Source: Klenkia soli
GTDB lineage: Bacteria > Actinomycetota > Actinomycetes > Mycobacteriales > Geodermatophilaceae
DNA length: 64,000 nucleotides
Direction: 5' to 3'
Assembly (NCBI RefSeq): GCF_900103975.1
Contig: NZ_FNIR01000009.1
Span: 186,001-250,000, forward strand
In this document: in pieces, positions 48,700-58,109 of the stretch
Numbering within the stretch: position 1 is the stretch's first letter
How the letters are laid out: the number at the start of each line of letters is the position of its first letter
The notes under the pieces: generated by a model
Told to the model about the DNA's origin: nothing
Seen by the model: the letters and a program-made list of their open reading frames with translations, nothing else
The model's database searches: none
Made by a program: the position numbers and the translations under genes

Positions 48700-49809
48700 G
48701 TGCCGTCCCTCTCGCGCCTCGTCCGGAGCTCCGCGCTCACCGCCGCCCTCGCCGTCCCCGCGCTCGCCGTGGCCCGCGCCGCCTGGGGCGTCCCCGTCTC
48801 GATGGGCGCCTCCCGGCGGAAACTGCAGCCGCTCGTGGCCGGCTCCCCGAACTTCTCCGAGGGCAAGTTCCGCAACACCGTGCCCACCACGGCCATCGAG
48901 GGCGACCGGGCCGAGATGTTCCGCGACCTGCGGCAGAGCCGCCGCTCCGGAGCGCCGTCGCGGCCCGTGCCGCTGGTCAGCCCGCAGCTGCCCGTGCAGG
49001 CCGCCGAGCTCGCGGTCACCTGGTACGGCCACGCCAGCGCGCTGCTCGAGGTCGACGGCGCCCGCGTGCTGGTCGACCCGGTGTGGGGCGAGCGGGTGTC
49101 GCCGTCCTCGGTGGTCGGCCCGAAGCGGCTGCACCCGGTGCCCGGCCCGCTCGAGGCCATCCCGCCGGTCGACGCCGTACTGATCAGCCACGACCACTAC
49201 GACCACCTGGACCTCCCGACGATCCGACGGCTGGTCCACGAGCAGACCGCGCCGTTCGTCGTCCCGCTGGGCATCGGCGAGCACCTGCGCGGCTGGGGCG
49301 TGCCCGCCGACCGCGTCGTCGAGCTGGACTGGGACGGCTCGCACACCGTCGGCGAGCTCACGCTGACCTGCGCCGAGGCCCGGCACTTCTCCGGTCGCGG
49401 TCTCTCGCGCGACGACACCCTCTGGTCCTCCTGGGTCGTCGCCGGTCCGCGGCACCGGGTGTTCTTCGGCGGCGACACCGGCTACCACCCGGCGTTCGCC
49501 GCGATCGGCGCCCAGCACGGCCCATTCGACCTCACGCTGCTGCCGGTCGGCGCCTACGGCAAGCAGTGGCCGGCCATCCACATGGACCCCGAGGAGGCAG
49601 TGCGCGCACACGGCGACCTGGGCGGACGGGTCTTCCTCCCCATCCACTGGGCCACGTTCAACCTGGCCTTCCACGCCTGGGCCGAGCCGGTGGAGCGGCT
49701 GCTGGCCGCGGCCGGCGACGTCGAGGTCGTCGTCCCCCGGCCCGGCGAGCGGCTGGACCTCACCGACGGCACGCCGACGACCGCGGACTGGTGGTCGGCC
49801 GTCGTCTGA
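48700..49809 (+). CDS. Metallo-beta-lactamase-fold hydrolase (NAPE-PLD / UlaG-like), membrane-anchored
   Basis: A 369-residue protein with an N-terminal hydrophobic signal/anchor (SSALTAALAVPALAVARAAWGVPVSM). The zinc hydrolase domain has TWYGHASALLEVDGARVLVDPVWGERVSP, the metal motif ISHDHYDHLD (HxHxDH, about residue 168), FFGGDTGYHP and LPIHWATFNLAFHAW. This order matches the NAPE-hydrolysing phospholipase D / YtnP-UlaG-like subgroup, which cleaves phosphodiester or lactone bonds. Exact substrate unknown. GTG 48700 is preferred because it gives a signal of normal length. It follows the Thr-rich protein gene by 38 bases. Confidence 0.85.
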   Translation: MPSLSRLVRSSALTAALAVPALAVARAAWGVPVSMGASRRKLQPLVAGSPNFSEGKFRNTVPTTAIEGDRAEMFRDLRQSRRSGAPSRPVPLVSPQLPVQAAELAVTWYGHASALLEVDGARVLVDPVWGERVSPSSVVGPKRLHPVPGPLEAIPPVDAVLISHDHYDHLDLPTIRRLVHEQTAPFVVPLGIGEHLRGWGVPADRVVELDWDGSHTVGELTLTCAEARHFSGRGLSRDDTLWSSWVVAGPRHRVFFGGDTGYHPAFAAIGAQHGPFDLTLLPVGAYGKQWPAIHMDPEEAVRAHGDLGGRVFLPIHWATFNLAFHAWAEPVERLLAAAGDVEVVVPRPGERLDLTDGTPTTADWWSAVV

Positions 49810-49911
49810 GCATCACGGTCCGGCGTCGGCGCGGTTGACCGGCGGCCCCGGCGGGCAACCACCACCTGATCGGGGCCGCCACGGCCCCGGCACCCAACAG
49901 GAGGTCGCCCG

Positions 49912-50895
49912 ATGGCCGACGACACCCGGGGGACGACGTCCCCCGACACCGGCTCGAGCACCGTCACCGGTCGCCACGAGGCCCAGCCCGCCGCAGCCCC
50001 GCAGGCACCCGGGAACCAGTCCCCCGCCCCGCAGGGCTACGGCAACCAGGCCGCGACCACGGCGGCGTACGGCACGCAGGCCCCCACCGAGGGGTACGGC
50101 TCGCAGGCACCGGGCAACCTGTCCCCTGCCGCGTCCGTGCAGGGCAACCAGGCACCGGGCAACCGCGAGCCGATGACCGAGCACGAGCGGGTCGGCACCA
50201 CGCCCGCCCCGGTCGTGCACGACCGCACGGGCGACCGCGTGGAAGACCGCGTGGCCGACCGGACCACGCACGACCCCCGCGACCGGGACGGCGACGGCCG
50301 CGACGACCGCACCGGTGCCGTCCTGCCCGGCAGCGCGAAGGAGATGGCCGCCGCCCAGCGCGCCCGCTACGGCGGCCTGCACATGGGCTCGGCGTTCTTC
50401 GGCTGGATGAGCGCCGTGGGCATCGCCGTGATCCTGCTGGCGATCCTGTCCGCGGCCGGGCTGGCCTTCGGCCTCTACTCGACCCTGGGCACCGCGCAGG
50501 ACGCCGCCGACCAGGCCGACAGCGGCATCGGGCTGGGCGCCGCCATCGCCCTGCTCGTCGTCCTGTTCATCGCCTACCTCGCCGGTGGCTACGTGGCCGG
50601 CCGCATGGCCCGGTTCAACGGCACCAAGCAGGGCCTCGGCGTCTGGCTGTGGGGCGTCATCGTGACCGTGCTGGCCGCGCTCGCCGGGCTGGTGCTGGGC
50701 ACGCAGTACAACGTGTTCGACCAGCTCAACCTGCCGGCTCTGCCGGTCGAGTCCGGGACGGCGACGACCGCCGGCCTGATCGCCCTGGGCGCGGTGCTCG
50801 TGGTCACGCTGCTCGGCGCGATGCTGGGCGGCAAGCTCGGGTCGCACTACCACCGCAAGGTCGACCGCGCCGCCTTCGAGCCCGTCGACGCCTGA
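49912..50895 (+). CDS. Hypothetical membrane protein with Gln/Asn-rich N terminus
   Basis: A 327-residue protein. Residues 1-90 are a low-complexity tail with repeats of GNQ/GYG/APGN (PQAPGNQSPAPQGYGNQAATTAAYG). Residues 92-135 are highly charged (HDRTGDRVEDRVADRTTHDPRDRDGDGRDD). The C-terminal half has four membrane helices (SAFFGWMSAVGIAVILLAIL, GLGAAIALLVVLFIAYLAGGYVAGRM, GVWLWGVIVTVLAALAGLVLG, LIALGAVLVVTLLGAMLGGKLG). A good AGGAGG lies 6 bases before ATG 49912. The helix part resembles small actinobacterial TIGR/DUF-type membrane proteins, often near stress genes; no function is assigned. Confidence 0.7.
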   Translation: MADDTRGTTSPDTGSSTVTGRHEAQPAAAPQAPGNQSPAPQGYGNQAATTAAYGTQAPTEGYGSQAPGNLSPAASVQGNQAPGNREPMTEHERVGTTPAPVVHDRTGDRVEDRVADRTTHDPRDRDGDGRDDRTGAVLPGSAKEMAAAQRARYGGLHMGSAFFGWMSAVGIAVILLAILSAAGLAFGLYSTLGTAQDAADQADSGIGLGAAIALLVVLFIAYLAGGYVAGRMARFNGTKQGLGVWLWGVIVTVLAALAGLVLGTQYNVFDQLNLPALPVESGTATTAGLIALGAVLVVTLLGAMLGGKLGSHYHRKVDRAAFEPVDA

Positions 50896-50913
50896 CCCAC
50901 CCCCCCACCCGAG

Positions 50914-50971
50914 GCGAAGGATCCTTCGCACCCCCTTCTGGCCCCACGACGGGGTGCAAGGGATCCTTCGC
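50914..50971. terminator. Large composite hairpin between convergent genes
   Basis: GCGAAGGATCCTTCGCACCCC at 50914-50934 pairs with 50951-50971 across a 16-base loop, 19 of 21 positions matching. The left arm itself contains GCGAAGGATCCTTCGC, a perfect 16-base palindrome. It lies between the membrane-protein stop and the glycosylase stop. It shares the GCACCC/GGGTGC inner stem with 46022-46072. Confidence 0.6.
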
Positions 50972-50985
50972 CCGGGGTCGGGGAG

Positions 50986-51843
50986 CTATCGCAGGAGCTT
51001 GGACATCCTGCGGTCGGCCAGCGGCTTGCCGCCGGTCTGGCAGGTCGGGCAGTACTGCAGCGACGTGTCGGCGAACGAGACCTCGCGCACGGTGTCCCCG
51101 CAGACCGGGCAGGGCAGACCGGTGCGGGCGTGCACCCGCAGGTTCGCCCGCTTCTCGCCCTTGAGCTTCGCGGCCTGCTGCCCGACCTGGCGCTCCAACG
51201 CGTCGGTCAGCGTCGTCCGCACCGCGTCGTAGAGGCGCAGGGACTCGTCGTCGGTGAGCCTGTCCGCGCCCTTGAACGGCGACAGCTTCGCCACGTGCAG
51301 GATCTCGTCGGAGTAGGCGTTGCCGATGCCCGAGACCAGCGTCTGGTCAGTCAGGGCACCCTTGAGCTGGCCCTTCCGACCCTTCATCAGCGCCGCGAAG
51401 GCCTCGGCGTCCACGGCCAGCGCGTCGGGACCCAGCCGGGCGATGCCCGGCACCTCCGAGGACGGCGACCGGACGACGTAGACCGCCAACCCCTTGCGGG
51501 TGCCCTGCTCGGTGAGGTCGAAGCCGGCGCCGTCGTCCAGGTGCACGCGCACCGCCAGCGGGCCCTTGCCCGGCTTCGGCGGCGCGGTGGGCAGCTCGGC
51601 CCGCCAGTGCAGCCACCCCGCCCGGGCCAGGTGGACCACCAGGTGGATGCCGGACACGTCGAGGTCGAGGAACTTCCCGGTGCGCGAGGCCCCGGTGACC
51701 TCGAGCCCCGCCAGCGACGACAACGGCGGGTCGAACGTCTTCAGCGCCTGGATGCCGGCCAGGTCGACCCTGGTGACCACCTTGCCGACCGCGTTCTCCC
51801 GCAGGAACGCCGCCAACGCCTCCACCTCGGGCAACTCGGGCAC
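50986..51843 (-). CDS. Fpg/Nei-family DNA glycosylase
   Basis: A 285-residue base-excision enzyme. The N terminus PELPEVEALAAFL carries the catalytic Pro2 and Glu3, and the RTGKFLDLDV segment the beta-clamp lysine. The helix-two-turn-helix is DQTLVSGIGNAYSDEIL, and the C-terminal zinc finger is CPVC-x16-CPTC. It removes oxidised bases (formamidopyrimidines, 8-oxoG or oxidised pyrimidines) and nicks the abasic site. The finger is followed by a tail GGKPLADRRMSKLLR longer than in E. coli Fpg. GTG 51843 has AGGAGG 6 bases upstream. It is divergent from the AlbA_2 gene. Confidence 0.92.
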   Translation of the reverse strand: MPELPEVEALAAFLRENAVGKVVTRVDLAGIQALKTFDPPLSSLAGLEVTGASRTGKFLDLDVSGIHLVVHLARAGWLHWRAELPTAPPKPGKGPLAVRVHLDDGAGFDLTEQGTRKGLAVYVVRSPSSEVPGIARLGPDALAVDAEAFAALMKGRKGQLKGALTDQTLVSGIGNAYSDEILHVAKLSPFKGADRLTDDESLRLYDAVRTTLTDALERQVGQQAAKLKGEKRANLRVHARTGLPCPVCGDTVREVSFADTSLQYCPTCQTGGKPLADRRMSKLLR

Positions 51844-51863
51844 GGGCTCCTCCTATGACAGTT

Positions 51864-51908
51864 CATTGATAGCGCGAACCGTTGCCCGCCTTATCAATGG
51901 CATATCAT
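51864..51908 (+). promoter_or_regulatory. A/T-rich promoter with perfect dyad before the AlbA_2 gene
   Basis: CATTGATA (51864-51871) and TATCAATG (51892-51899) are perfect inverted arms with a 20-base spacer. TATCAT (51903-51908) is a good -10 element ending 7 bases before ATG 51915, which predicts a leaderless mRNA; TTGCCC at 51882-51887 is a poor -35 with 15-base spacing. The dyad spans the promoter and also the fpg upstream region, so autoregulation by the HTH protein downstream is likely. Confidence 0.5.
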
Positions 51909-51914
51909 TCACTC

Positions 51915-53717
51915 ATGCCCGTCCACCTCGCAACGGCTGATGCGGCTCTGCTGTCGATTGCCGACAACTGGTCCGCGGACGAGGTCGAGCAACAGGTGCT
52001 GGACTTCAAGGCCTGCCCTGATGTCCAGCAATCGGGCGTCAGCAAGGCGAAGGAGGCGTTCTACAAGCTCCTGGCCGAGACTGCTGTCTGCTTCGCCAAC
52101 GCCGAGGGCGGCGTCATCGTGCTCGGGGTACGCGACAAGGCGTCTACCCGGTCCGAGGCGATCAGTGGCGTAGACGTCCGGCGGTTCCCTCTGGACGAGG
52201 TGGTGAAGGCGATCTTCGAGCGCACTTCGCCAGCCGTCACCGTGCGCCCAACGGTCCGAGAGCCGGATGGCAAGACGGTGTACGCACTGGAGGTACCGCA
52301 GGGGTCAAGTGTCTGCGGCACCACTCAGGGGGTCTACAAGACGCGGGTGGGCGACCGGTGCATGCCCCTCCGTGGAGAGCAGCTCCGAGGATTGAGAACG
52401 GTCCGCGAGCGCTACGACTGGTCCTCCGGAGACTCCGGCCTGACCGTGGAAGCCCTCTCCCGCGCAGCCATGGAACGAGCCGCCACCCTGCTCAGACTGA
52501 ACGGACACGACGAGCTCGCAGCTGCCGCCGAGAACGACGTCTCCGAGTTCTGCAAGAACACGGGCTTGCTGACCGGCGGCCGCCTGACCAGAGCTGCCGT
52601 CCTGCTCTTCGGAACTGCCGACGCACTTCGCGACGCCATCCCGGAGTGGGGGGTCAACGTCCAGACACGAGAGAGCCCGGGCTCCGAAGCTCGGGTTCTG
52701 CTCCGAGGCACTGACCGGGCGCCCTCACTCGTGGCCCTGCTCGATCAGTTGATCTCCCTGGTCGGCGCCCTCTCAAGAGTGCAGACAATTCGCGTCGGCG
52801 CCCAGCAGGTCGATCTCATCGACTATCCGCCGGATGCGCTGCGGGAGATCTTCGCCAACGCCTTCGCTCACCGCGACTGGGAGCAGCCAGGGCTGGTGGA
52901 GATCGTCCACTCACCCGACGAGCTGGTCGTGTCCAGCCCAGGGGGTCTTCTGCCGACGCTCAGGGTTGACCGTCTTCTGCATGACGCGGCCTCGCCCCGG
53001 AACGAGCTCCTCACCCTGAACCTCGCCCGCCTCAAGCTGGCCGAGATGTCCGGCCTGGGGTTCGATCGGGCCTTCCGTGAGGTCGCACGCCTGGGCAAGG
53101 AACCGCCGACATTGGAGGACGGTGTGCGGTTCCGCGTCACACTGCCCGGCGGCCGAGGCGACGAGGCGTTTGCCCGGTTCCTGAGGGGCGATCTCATGCC
53201 ACCTGAACTGACTGGCGACGTAGACGTCCTCATGATCTTGACTGCCCTCCGCAACGCGAAGTCACTCGATGCCGGAGCTCTCTCAGCCCGCCTTCAGCGT
53301 CCGAGCACCGACGTCCAACGCGTTCTGACGCGGATGGAACGGTCGGGGCTTCTGCAACCCACACGCGCAACGGCTCGGCGAACTGCACCGAAGTACGAAC
53401 TCGCCGCCAGCACGATCGCAGGTATGCGCTCGGCCGTCACGTACGTGAACAGGTCGATCGACGAGGACGACGACAAGATCTTGCGCCACCTGCGCCGTCA
53501 CGACCGCATCACCAACGAGGACGTCCGCGCCTACCTCGACTGCGACGTGCCTACAGCACGGAACCGACTGACTCGGTTGCGCAAGCGAGGACTGATCGAC
53601 TTCGCCCCGAACGGCCCGCGGCGCGGTTCGCACGTCGTCTACGTACTCACGGACGACGTCCCGGCACCTACCGTCTCAGCTGCTCCTGGGACTGCTGATC
53701 CAGACCGCCTGTTCTGA
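51915..53717 (+). CDS. AlbA_2 (Schlafen-like) / HATPase_c_4 transcriptional regulator, probably acquired
   Basis: A 600-residue protein. The AlbA_2 DNA/RNA-binding domain covers residues 22-150 (LDFKACPDVQQSGVSKAKEAFYKLLAETAVCFANAEGGVIVLGV is its start). RecG-C-like HATPase_c_4 follows, with the N-box LIDYPPDALREIFANAFAHRDW (about 300-320) and a G-rich segment VVSSPGGLLPTLRV. Two winged HTHs lie at about 435-495 and 515-580. Such proteins act as regulators and in some cases in phage defence. Codon third positions and overall base content are visibly less GC-rich than the neighbours, and the upstream region is A/T-rich, which points to transfer. It sits between fpg and the siderophore gene without an operon partner. 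Confidence 0.82.
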   Translation: MPVHLATADAALLSIADNWSADEVEQQVLDFKACPDVQQSGVSKAKEAFYKLLAETAVCFANAEGGVIVLGVRDKASTRSEAISGVDVRRFPLDEVVKAIFERTSPAVTVRPTVREPDGKTVYALEVPQGSSVCGTTQGVYKTRVGDRCMPLRGEQLRGLRTVRERYDWSSGDSGLTVEALSRAAMERAATLLRLNGHDELAAAAENDVSEFCKNTGLLTGGRLTRAAVLLFGTADALRDAIPEWGVNVQTRESPGSEARVLLRGTDRAPSLVALLDQLISLVGALSRVQTIRVGAQQVDLIDYPPDALREIFANAFAHRDWEQPGLVEIVHSPDELVVSSPGGLLPTLRVDRLLHDAASPRNELLTLNLARLKLAEMSGLGFDRAFREVARLGKEPPTLEDGVRFRVTLPGGRGDEAFARFLRGDLMPPELTGDVDVLMILTALRNAKSLDAGALSARLQRPSTDVQRVLTRMERSGLLQPTRATARRTAPKYELAASTIAGMRSAVTYVNRSIDEDDDKILRHLRRHDRITNEDVRAYLDCDVPTARNRLTRLRKRGLIDFAPNGPRRGSHVVYVLTDDVPAPTVSAAPGTADPDRLF

Positions 53718-53725
53718 TCGGACCG

Positions 53726-54667
53726 TCAGCGGGAGGCGGCGATCTCGGTGAGGTCGTCCAGCACGAGGTCAGCGCCCGTGGGGCCCAGGCCCAGGAACCA
53801 GCGGCTGTCGTCGATCTCGTACGCCGCACCGGCCTGCACCGGGGGCAGCGACGTCCACAGCTCGCCGGACATCAGCGAGGTCGACTCCGCCACCCCGCCG
53901 TCGCCGAAGCCCGGCGACCAGAAGACGACGTCCGAGGTGACCAGGTCCAGCGACTCCGCGGTCAGCTCCACCCGGTTCTCCGGGCTGTCCAGCGCCGCCG
54001 GCCAGGTGAACCCGATGTCCTCCAGCACGCTGCCGATGAACGACCCGCGGGCGTAGGCCCGGATCTGGTCACCCCCCATGAACCGCAGGACGGCGACCTC
54101 GGTGCCGGCCGGGTCGCCCCAGGCCGCACCGATCTCGGCGACCCGGTCGTCGTAGTCGGCCAGCATCGCCTCCGCCTGGTCGGTCATGCCCAGTGCCTCG
54201 GCGTCGAGCAGGAAGTTCTCCTGCCACACCGCGCCGAGGTCCGCGGCCATCACCGTCGGCGCCAGCGCGGACAGCTGGTCGTAGATCGCCTCGTGCCGCA
54301 CCGTGTTGGTGAGGATCAGGTCCGGCTGCAGCGCGGCCACCGCCTCGAGGTCGGGCTCGGCGATGGACCCGACGACCTGCACGTCGGCGGCGTCGAACCC
54401 GTGCGCGGTGGCCAGCTCCTCGAGCAGCCCCTCGGTCTCGACGGTCCCGACCGGCACGACGCCCAGCGCGGTGACGGCGTCCAGCTCGCCGGAGTCGAGG
54501 ACGACCACGCGCTCGGGCTCGCCGGTGATCTCCGTGGTGCCCATCGCGTGCACCACCGACCGGGTCGTCGCGTCGTCGGCCGCCGCGGGGGCGGCGACGT
54601 CGCTGCCGCAACCGGCCAGCAGGGCCCCGACGGCGAGCAGGGCGAGCGGTGCGGTGCGGCGTGCCAC
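53726..54667 (-). CDS. Ferric-siderophore ABC substrate-binding lipoprotein (FecB/FepB-like)
   Basis: A 313-residue lipoprotein: signal ARRTAPLALLAVGALLAGC with lipidated Cys20, then a periplasmic-binding domain of the BtuF/FecB type (RVVVLDSGELDAVTALGVVPVGTV; LQPDLILTNTVRHEAIYDQLSALAPTV; AVLRFMGGDQIRAYARGSFIGSVLEDIGF). It would hand ferric siderophore to a FecCDE-like importer, whose permease and ATPase are not in this window. A textbook-like iron box lies 18 bases upstream of GTG 54667, so it is expected to be induced under iron limitation. AGGAGG lies 7 bases before the start. Confidence 0.9.
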   Translation of the reverse strand: MARRTAPLALLAVGALLAGCGSDVAAPAAADDATTRSVVHAMGTTEITGEPERVVVLDSGELDAVTALGVVPVGTVETEGLLEELATAHGFDAADVQVVGSIAEPDLEAVAALQPDLILTNTVRHEAIYDQLSALAPTVMAADLGAVWQENFLLDAEALGMTDQAEAMLADYDDRVAEIGAAWGDPAGTEVAVLRFMGGDQIRAYARGSFIGSVLEDIGFTWPAALDSPENRVELTAESLDLVTSDVVFWSPGFGDGGVAESTSLMSGELWTSLPPVQAGAAYEIDDSRWFLGLGPTGADLVLDDLTEIAASR

Positions 54668-54684
54668 GGTGAGCCTCCTGTGCG

Positions 54685-54703
54685 TTAGGTGAGCCTCACC
54701 TTA
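54685..54703 (-). promoter_or_regulatory. Iron box (IdeR/DtxR-type operator)
   Basis: TTAGGTGAGCCTCACCTTA is a 19-base palindrome with one mismatched arm position. It closely follows the IdeR/DmdR consensus TTAGGTTAGGCTAACCTAA and sits directly before the siderophore-binding lipoprotein gene and 3 bases past the malic enzyme stop. Confidence 0.85.
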
Positions 54704-54705
54704 GA

Positions 54706-56187
<1,482 letters not shown>

Positions 56188-56285
56188 GGCGTCGATGCTG
56201 ACCGGCCGAGGGGGTCCGGTCCACCCCTGGGCCGCCGAACGTTGTGACCGGAATCCCTCAGGCTCGCTGACTAGCTTGTGCCGCT

Positions 56286-56310
56286 GACTAGTAGGTACTA
56301 CCTTCTAGTC
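56286..56310. promoter_or_regulatory. 25-base near-perfect palindrome (PadR operator)
   Basis: The arms are GACTAG-t-AGGTA and TACCT-t-CTAGTC around a central C; only the centre and one pair fail to match. It ends on the base before ATG 56311, so bound repressor would cover the transcription start. The 9-base string GCTGACTAG recurs at 56266-56274, 17 bases upstream of its copy in the palindrome. Confidence 0.7.
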
Positions 56311-56652
56311 ATGACCGATGACCTGCCGACCGAGTGGCTGCGGGCGGTGCTGCCCCTGGCGGTGCTGGCCGTGGTGGCCGAGGAGGAGACCTACGGCTAC
56401 GCGGTCGCCCAGCAGCTGCAGGCCGGCGGGCTCGGCGCGGTCAAGGGCGGCACCCTCTACCCGGTGCTCAACCGGCTCGAGGCCGAGGGGCTGCTGACGT
56501 CGTCCTGGCGCGAGGGCGTCGGCGGCCCCGGCCGCAAGTTCTTCGCGGTGACGCCCGCCGGCCGCGACCAGCTCGCCCGCCGCAGTGCCGCCTGGCACAC
56601 CTTCACCGAGCAGGCCCGCGGCCTGCTCCCGGACCCGAGGAGCACGCGATGA
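56311..56652 (+). CDS. PadR-family transcriptional regulator
   Basis: A 113-residue winged-helix protein: PLAVLAVVAEEETYGYAVAQQLQAGGLGAVKGGTLYPVLNRLEAEGLLTSSWREGVGGPGRKFFAVTPAG is the full PadR HTH with the wing at KFFAVT. It has a short C-terminal dimer helix, as in PadR-s2. The palindrome touching its start codon is the obvious autoregulatory operator. The next gene starts in its stop codon (ATGA) and encodes a membrane protein, the usual PadR/permease pairing. Ligand unknown. Confidence 0.92.
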   Translation: MTDDLPTEWLRAVLPLAVLAVVAEEETYGYAVAQQLQAGGLGAVKGGTLYPVLNRLEAEGLLTSSWREGVGGPGRKFFAVTPAGRDQLARRSAAWHTFTEQARGLLPDPRSTR

Positions 56653-57155
56653 CCAGCCCCGAGACGATCACCGAGTACCGCGAGGCCCTCGTGCTGCACC
56701 TGCGGCTGCAGGAGGTCCCGGCCGACCGCATCGGCGAGATCGTCGCCGAGGTCGAGAGCCACGTGGCCGACACCGGCGAGGACCCCGCCGACGCCTTCGG
56801 GTCCCCCCGCGACTACGCCCGCAGCCTCACCGACGAGCACCGCAAGCCGCCGTGGTGGTGGACGACGACCACCCTGGTGCTGGCCGCGGCTGCCGGGTGG
56901 CTCATCGGCCAGGGCGCCTTCGCCGTCCTGCTCGGCGAGCCCTACTGGGGCAGGTCCGGCTGGCTCTGGCTGGCCACCGGGGTGGCCCTCGGCGTCCCGC
57001 CCGCCTACATGGTCAGCCGGCGTTCCCAGGAGGTGCGCGACCCCCGCACCGGCGAACCCCTCGTCCGCACCCCCCGCTGGGCCGCCGTCGGCTTCTACCT
57101 GATCCCGGTCGCGATCGTGCTCGTCGGCTGGGTCGCCGTCCTGCTCGCCCGCTGA
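56649..57155 (+). CDS. PadR-coupled membrane protein (DUF1700/HAAS-like)
   Basis: A 168-residue protein. The N-terminal soluble domain (TITEYREALVLHLRLQEVPADRIGEIVAEVESHVADTGEDPADAFGSPRDYARSL) is the HAAS/DUF1700-type helical motif. Three membrane helices follow (TTLVLAAAAGWLIGQGAFAVLL, LWLATGVALGVPPAYMV, AVGFYLIPVAIVLVGWVAVLLA). ATG 56649 overlaps the PadR stop. Such proteins are regularly coupled to PadR genes and are thought to sense or change membrane state; the role is not known. Confidence 0.8.
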   Translation: MTSPETITEYREALVLHLRLQEVPADRIGEIVAEVESHVADTGEDPADAFGSPRDYARSLTDEHRKPPWWWTTTTLVLAAAAGWLIGQGAFAVLLGEPYWGRSGWLWLATGVALGVPPAYMVSRRSQEVRDPRTGEPLVRTPRWAAVGFYLIPVAIVLVGWVAVLLAR

Positions 57156-57176
57156 CGGCGACCCGGCAGGTCCGAC

Positions 57177-58013
57177 TCAGCCGAGGAGGACGGACCCGGT
57201 GCTGGTCCGGGACGACGACGCCCGCACCACCAGGGACACGAGGACGACGGCGGCGGCTCCCAGCGCGGCGACGGTGACCGGCAGCGGTCCACCGGCGACG
57301 GCGATCGCGACCAGGCCCCAGACCACGGCCGCGGCGAACGGACCGGCGGCGACCCGCGAGCTCAGCACGACGAACGCCCCGACCACCGCGACGGCCACCA
57401 TCGCGACCACCGCCCACACCTCCGACGAGGTGGTGGCGGGGTCGGCGCCCAGGGCCACGCCGGTGTTGCCGACCTGGGCCACGGGAGCCACGGTCACCCA
57501 GCCCAGCAGCAGGCCGGCGGTGGCCGCCGGCAGCGCCCGGGCCCAGCCACGCAGGTCACCGCGCACGTCGTCGCGCTGCAGCCGGGCGAACCCGACCGCC
57601 GCGGCCGCGGTGATGCCGAAGATCAGCACCTGGGTGACGTACTGCCACGCGCCGCCGAAGGGGTAGACGGTCTCCCAGACGGCGTTGCCGGCGAACGCGG
57701 CGGCCAGCGGCCAGCCGGTCGCCCGGTGCACCAGCCGCGAGCGCTGGGCGGGGAGCGCCTGGTAGACGGCCCAGGCCAGCGAGCCGAGGAAGATCAGGCC
57801 CCAGATGCTGAACGCGTAGCCGGCCGGGGTGACCAGCGAGCGGGCGCCGTCGCTGACGTCACCGACGCTGCGGCCGGACAGCGCACTGCCCAGCGGGCTC
57901 CCCACCACCTGGGCGACGGCGGCCACCACCACCGCCACCACCCGGGTGGTGTCCGACCGCAGGGCGCCCGGGGCCTCCTGCCGGGACGGGGTGTGCACAC
58001 GCGTGCTGGTCAT
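57177..58013 (-). CDS. Multi-pass membrane protein, TspO/MBR-related by features
   Basis: A 278-residue protein with about seven to eight helices. The segment VTPAGYAFSIWGLIFLGSLAWAVYQALPAQRS is the tryptophan-containing first loop typical of TspO-related proteins, and NAVWETVYPFGGAWQYVTQVLIFGITAA follows. Related proteins bind tetrapyrroles; here that is only a suggestion, and the protein is longer than classic TspO (about 160 residues). Strong AGGAGGAG lies 5 bases before ATG 58013. It is divergent from a MarR regulator, with a 6-base-arm dyad between them, so it is the likely target of that regulator. Confidence 0.7.
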   Translation of the reverse strand: MTSTRVHTPSRQEAPGALRSDTTRVVAVVVAAVAQVVGSPLGSALSGRSVGDVSDGARSLVTPAGYAFSIWGLIFLGSLAWAVYQALPAQRSRLVHRATGWPLAAAFAGNAVWETVYPFGGAWQYVTQVLIFGITAAAAVGFARLQRDDVRGDLRGWARALPAATAGLLLGWVTVAPVAQVGNTGVALGADPATTSSEVWAVVAMVAVAVVGAFVVLSSRVAAGPFAAAVVWGLVAIAVAGGPLPVTVAALGAAAVVLVSLVVRASSSRTSTGSVLLG

Positions 58014-58042
58014 GATCTGCTCCTCCTGCACCTCGACGGTGC

Positions 58043-58062
58043 GACCTCTCGACGACGAGGTC
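58043..58062. promoter_or_regulatory. Dyad GACCTC-N8-GAGGTC in the MarR/membrane-protein divergent region
   Basis: Perfect 6-base arms lie 30 bases upstream of the membrane-protein start and upstream of the MarR gene. A TACCGT -10-like element (58067-58072) follows on the MarR side. It is a likely MarR operator by position. Confidence 0.5.
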
Positions 58063-58109
58063 TCTCTACCGTCGAAGCATCCAGGGCAAACGTGCGGTCG
58101 GAGGTGACG

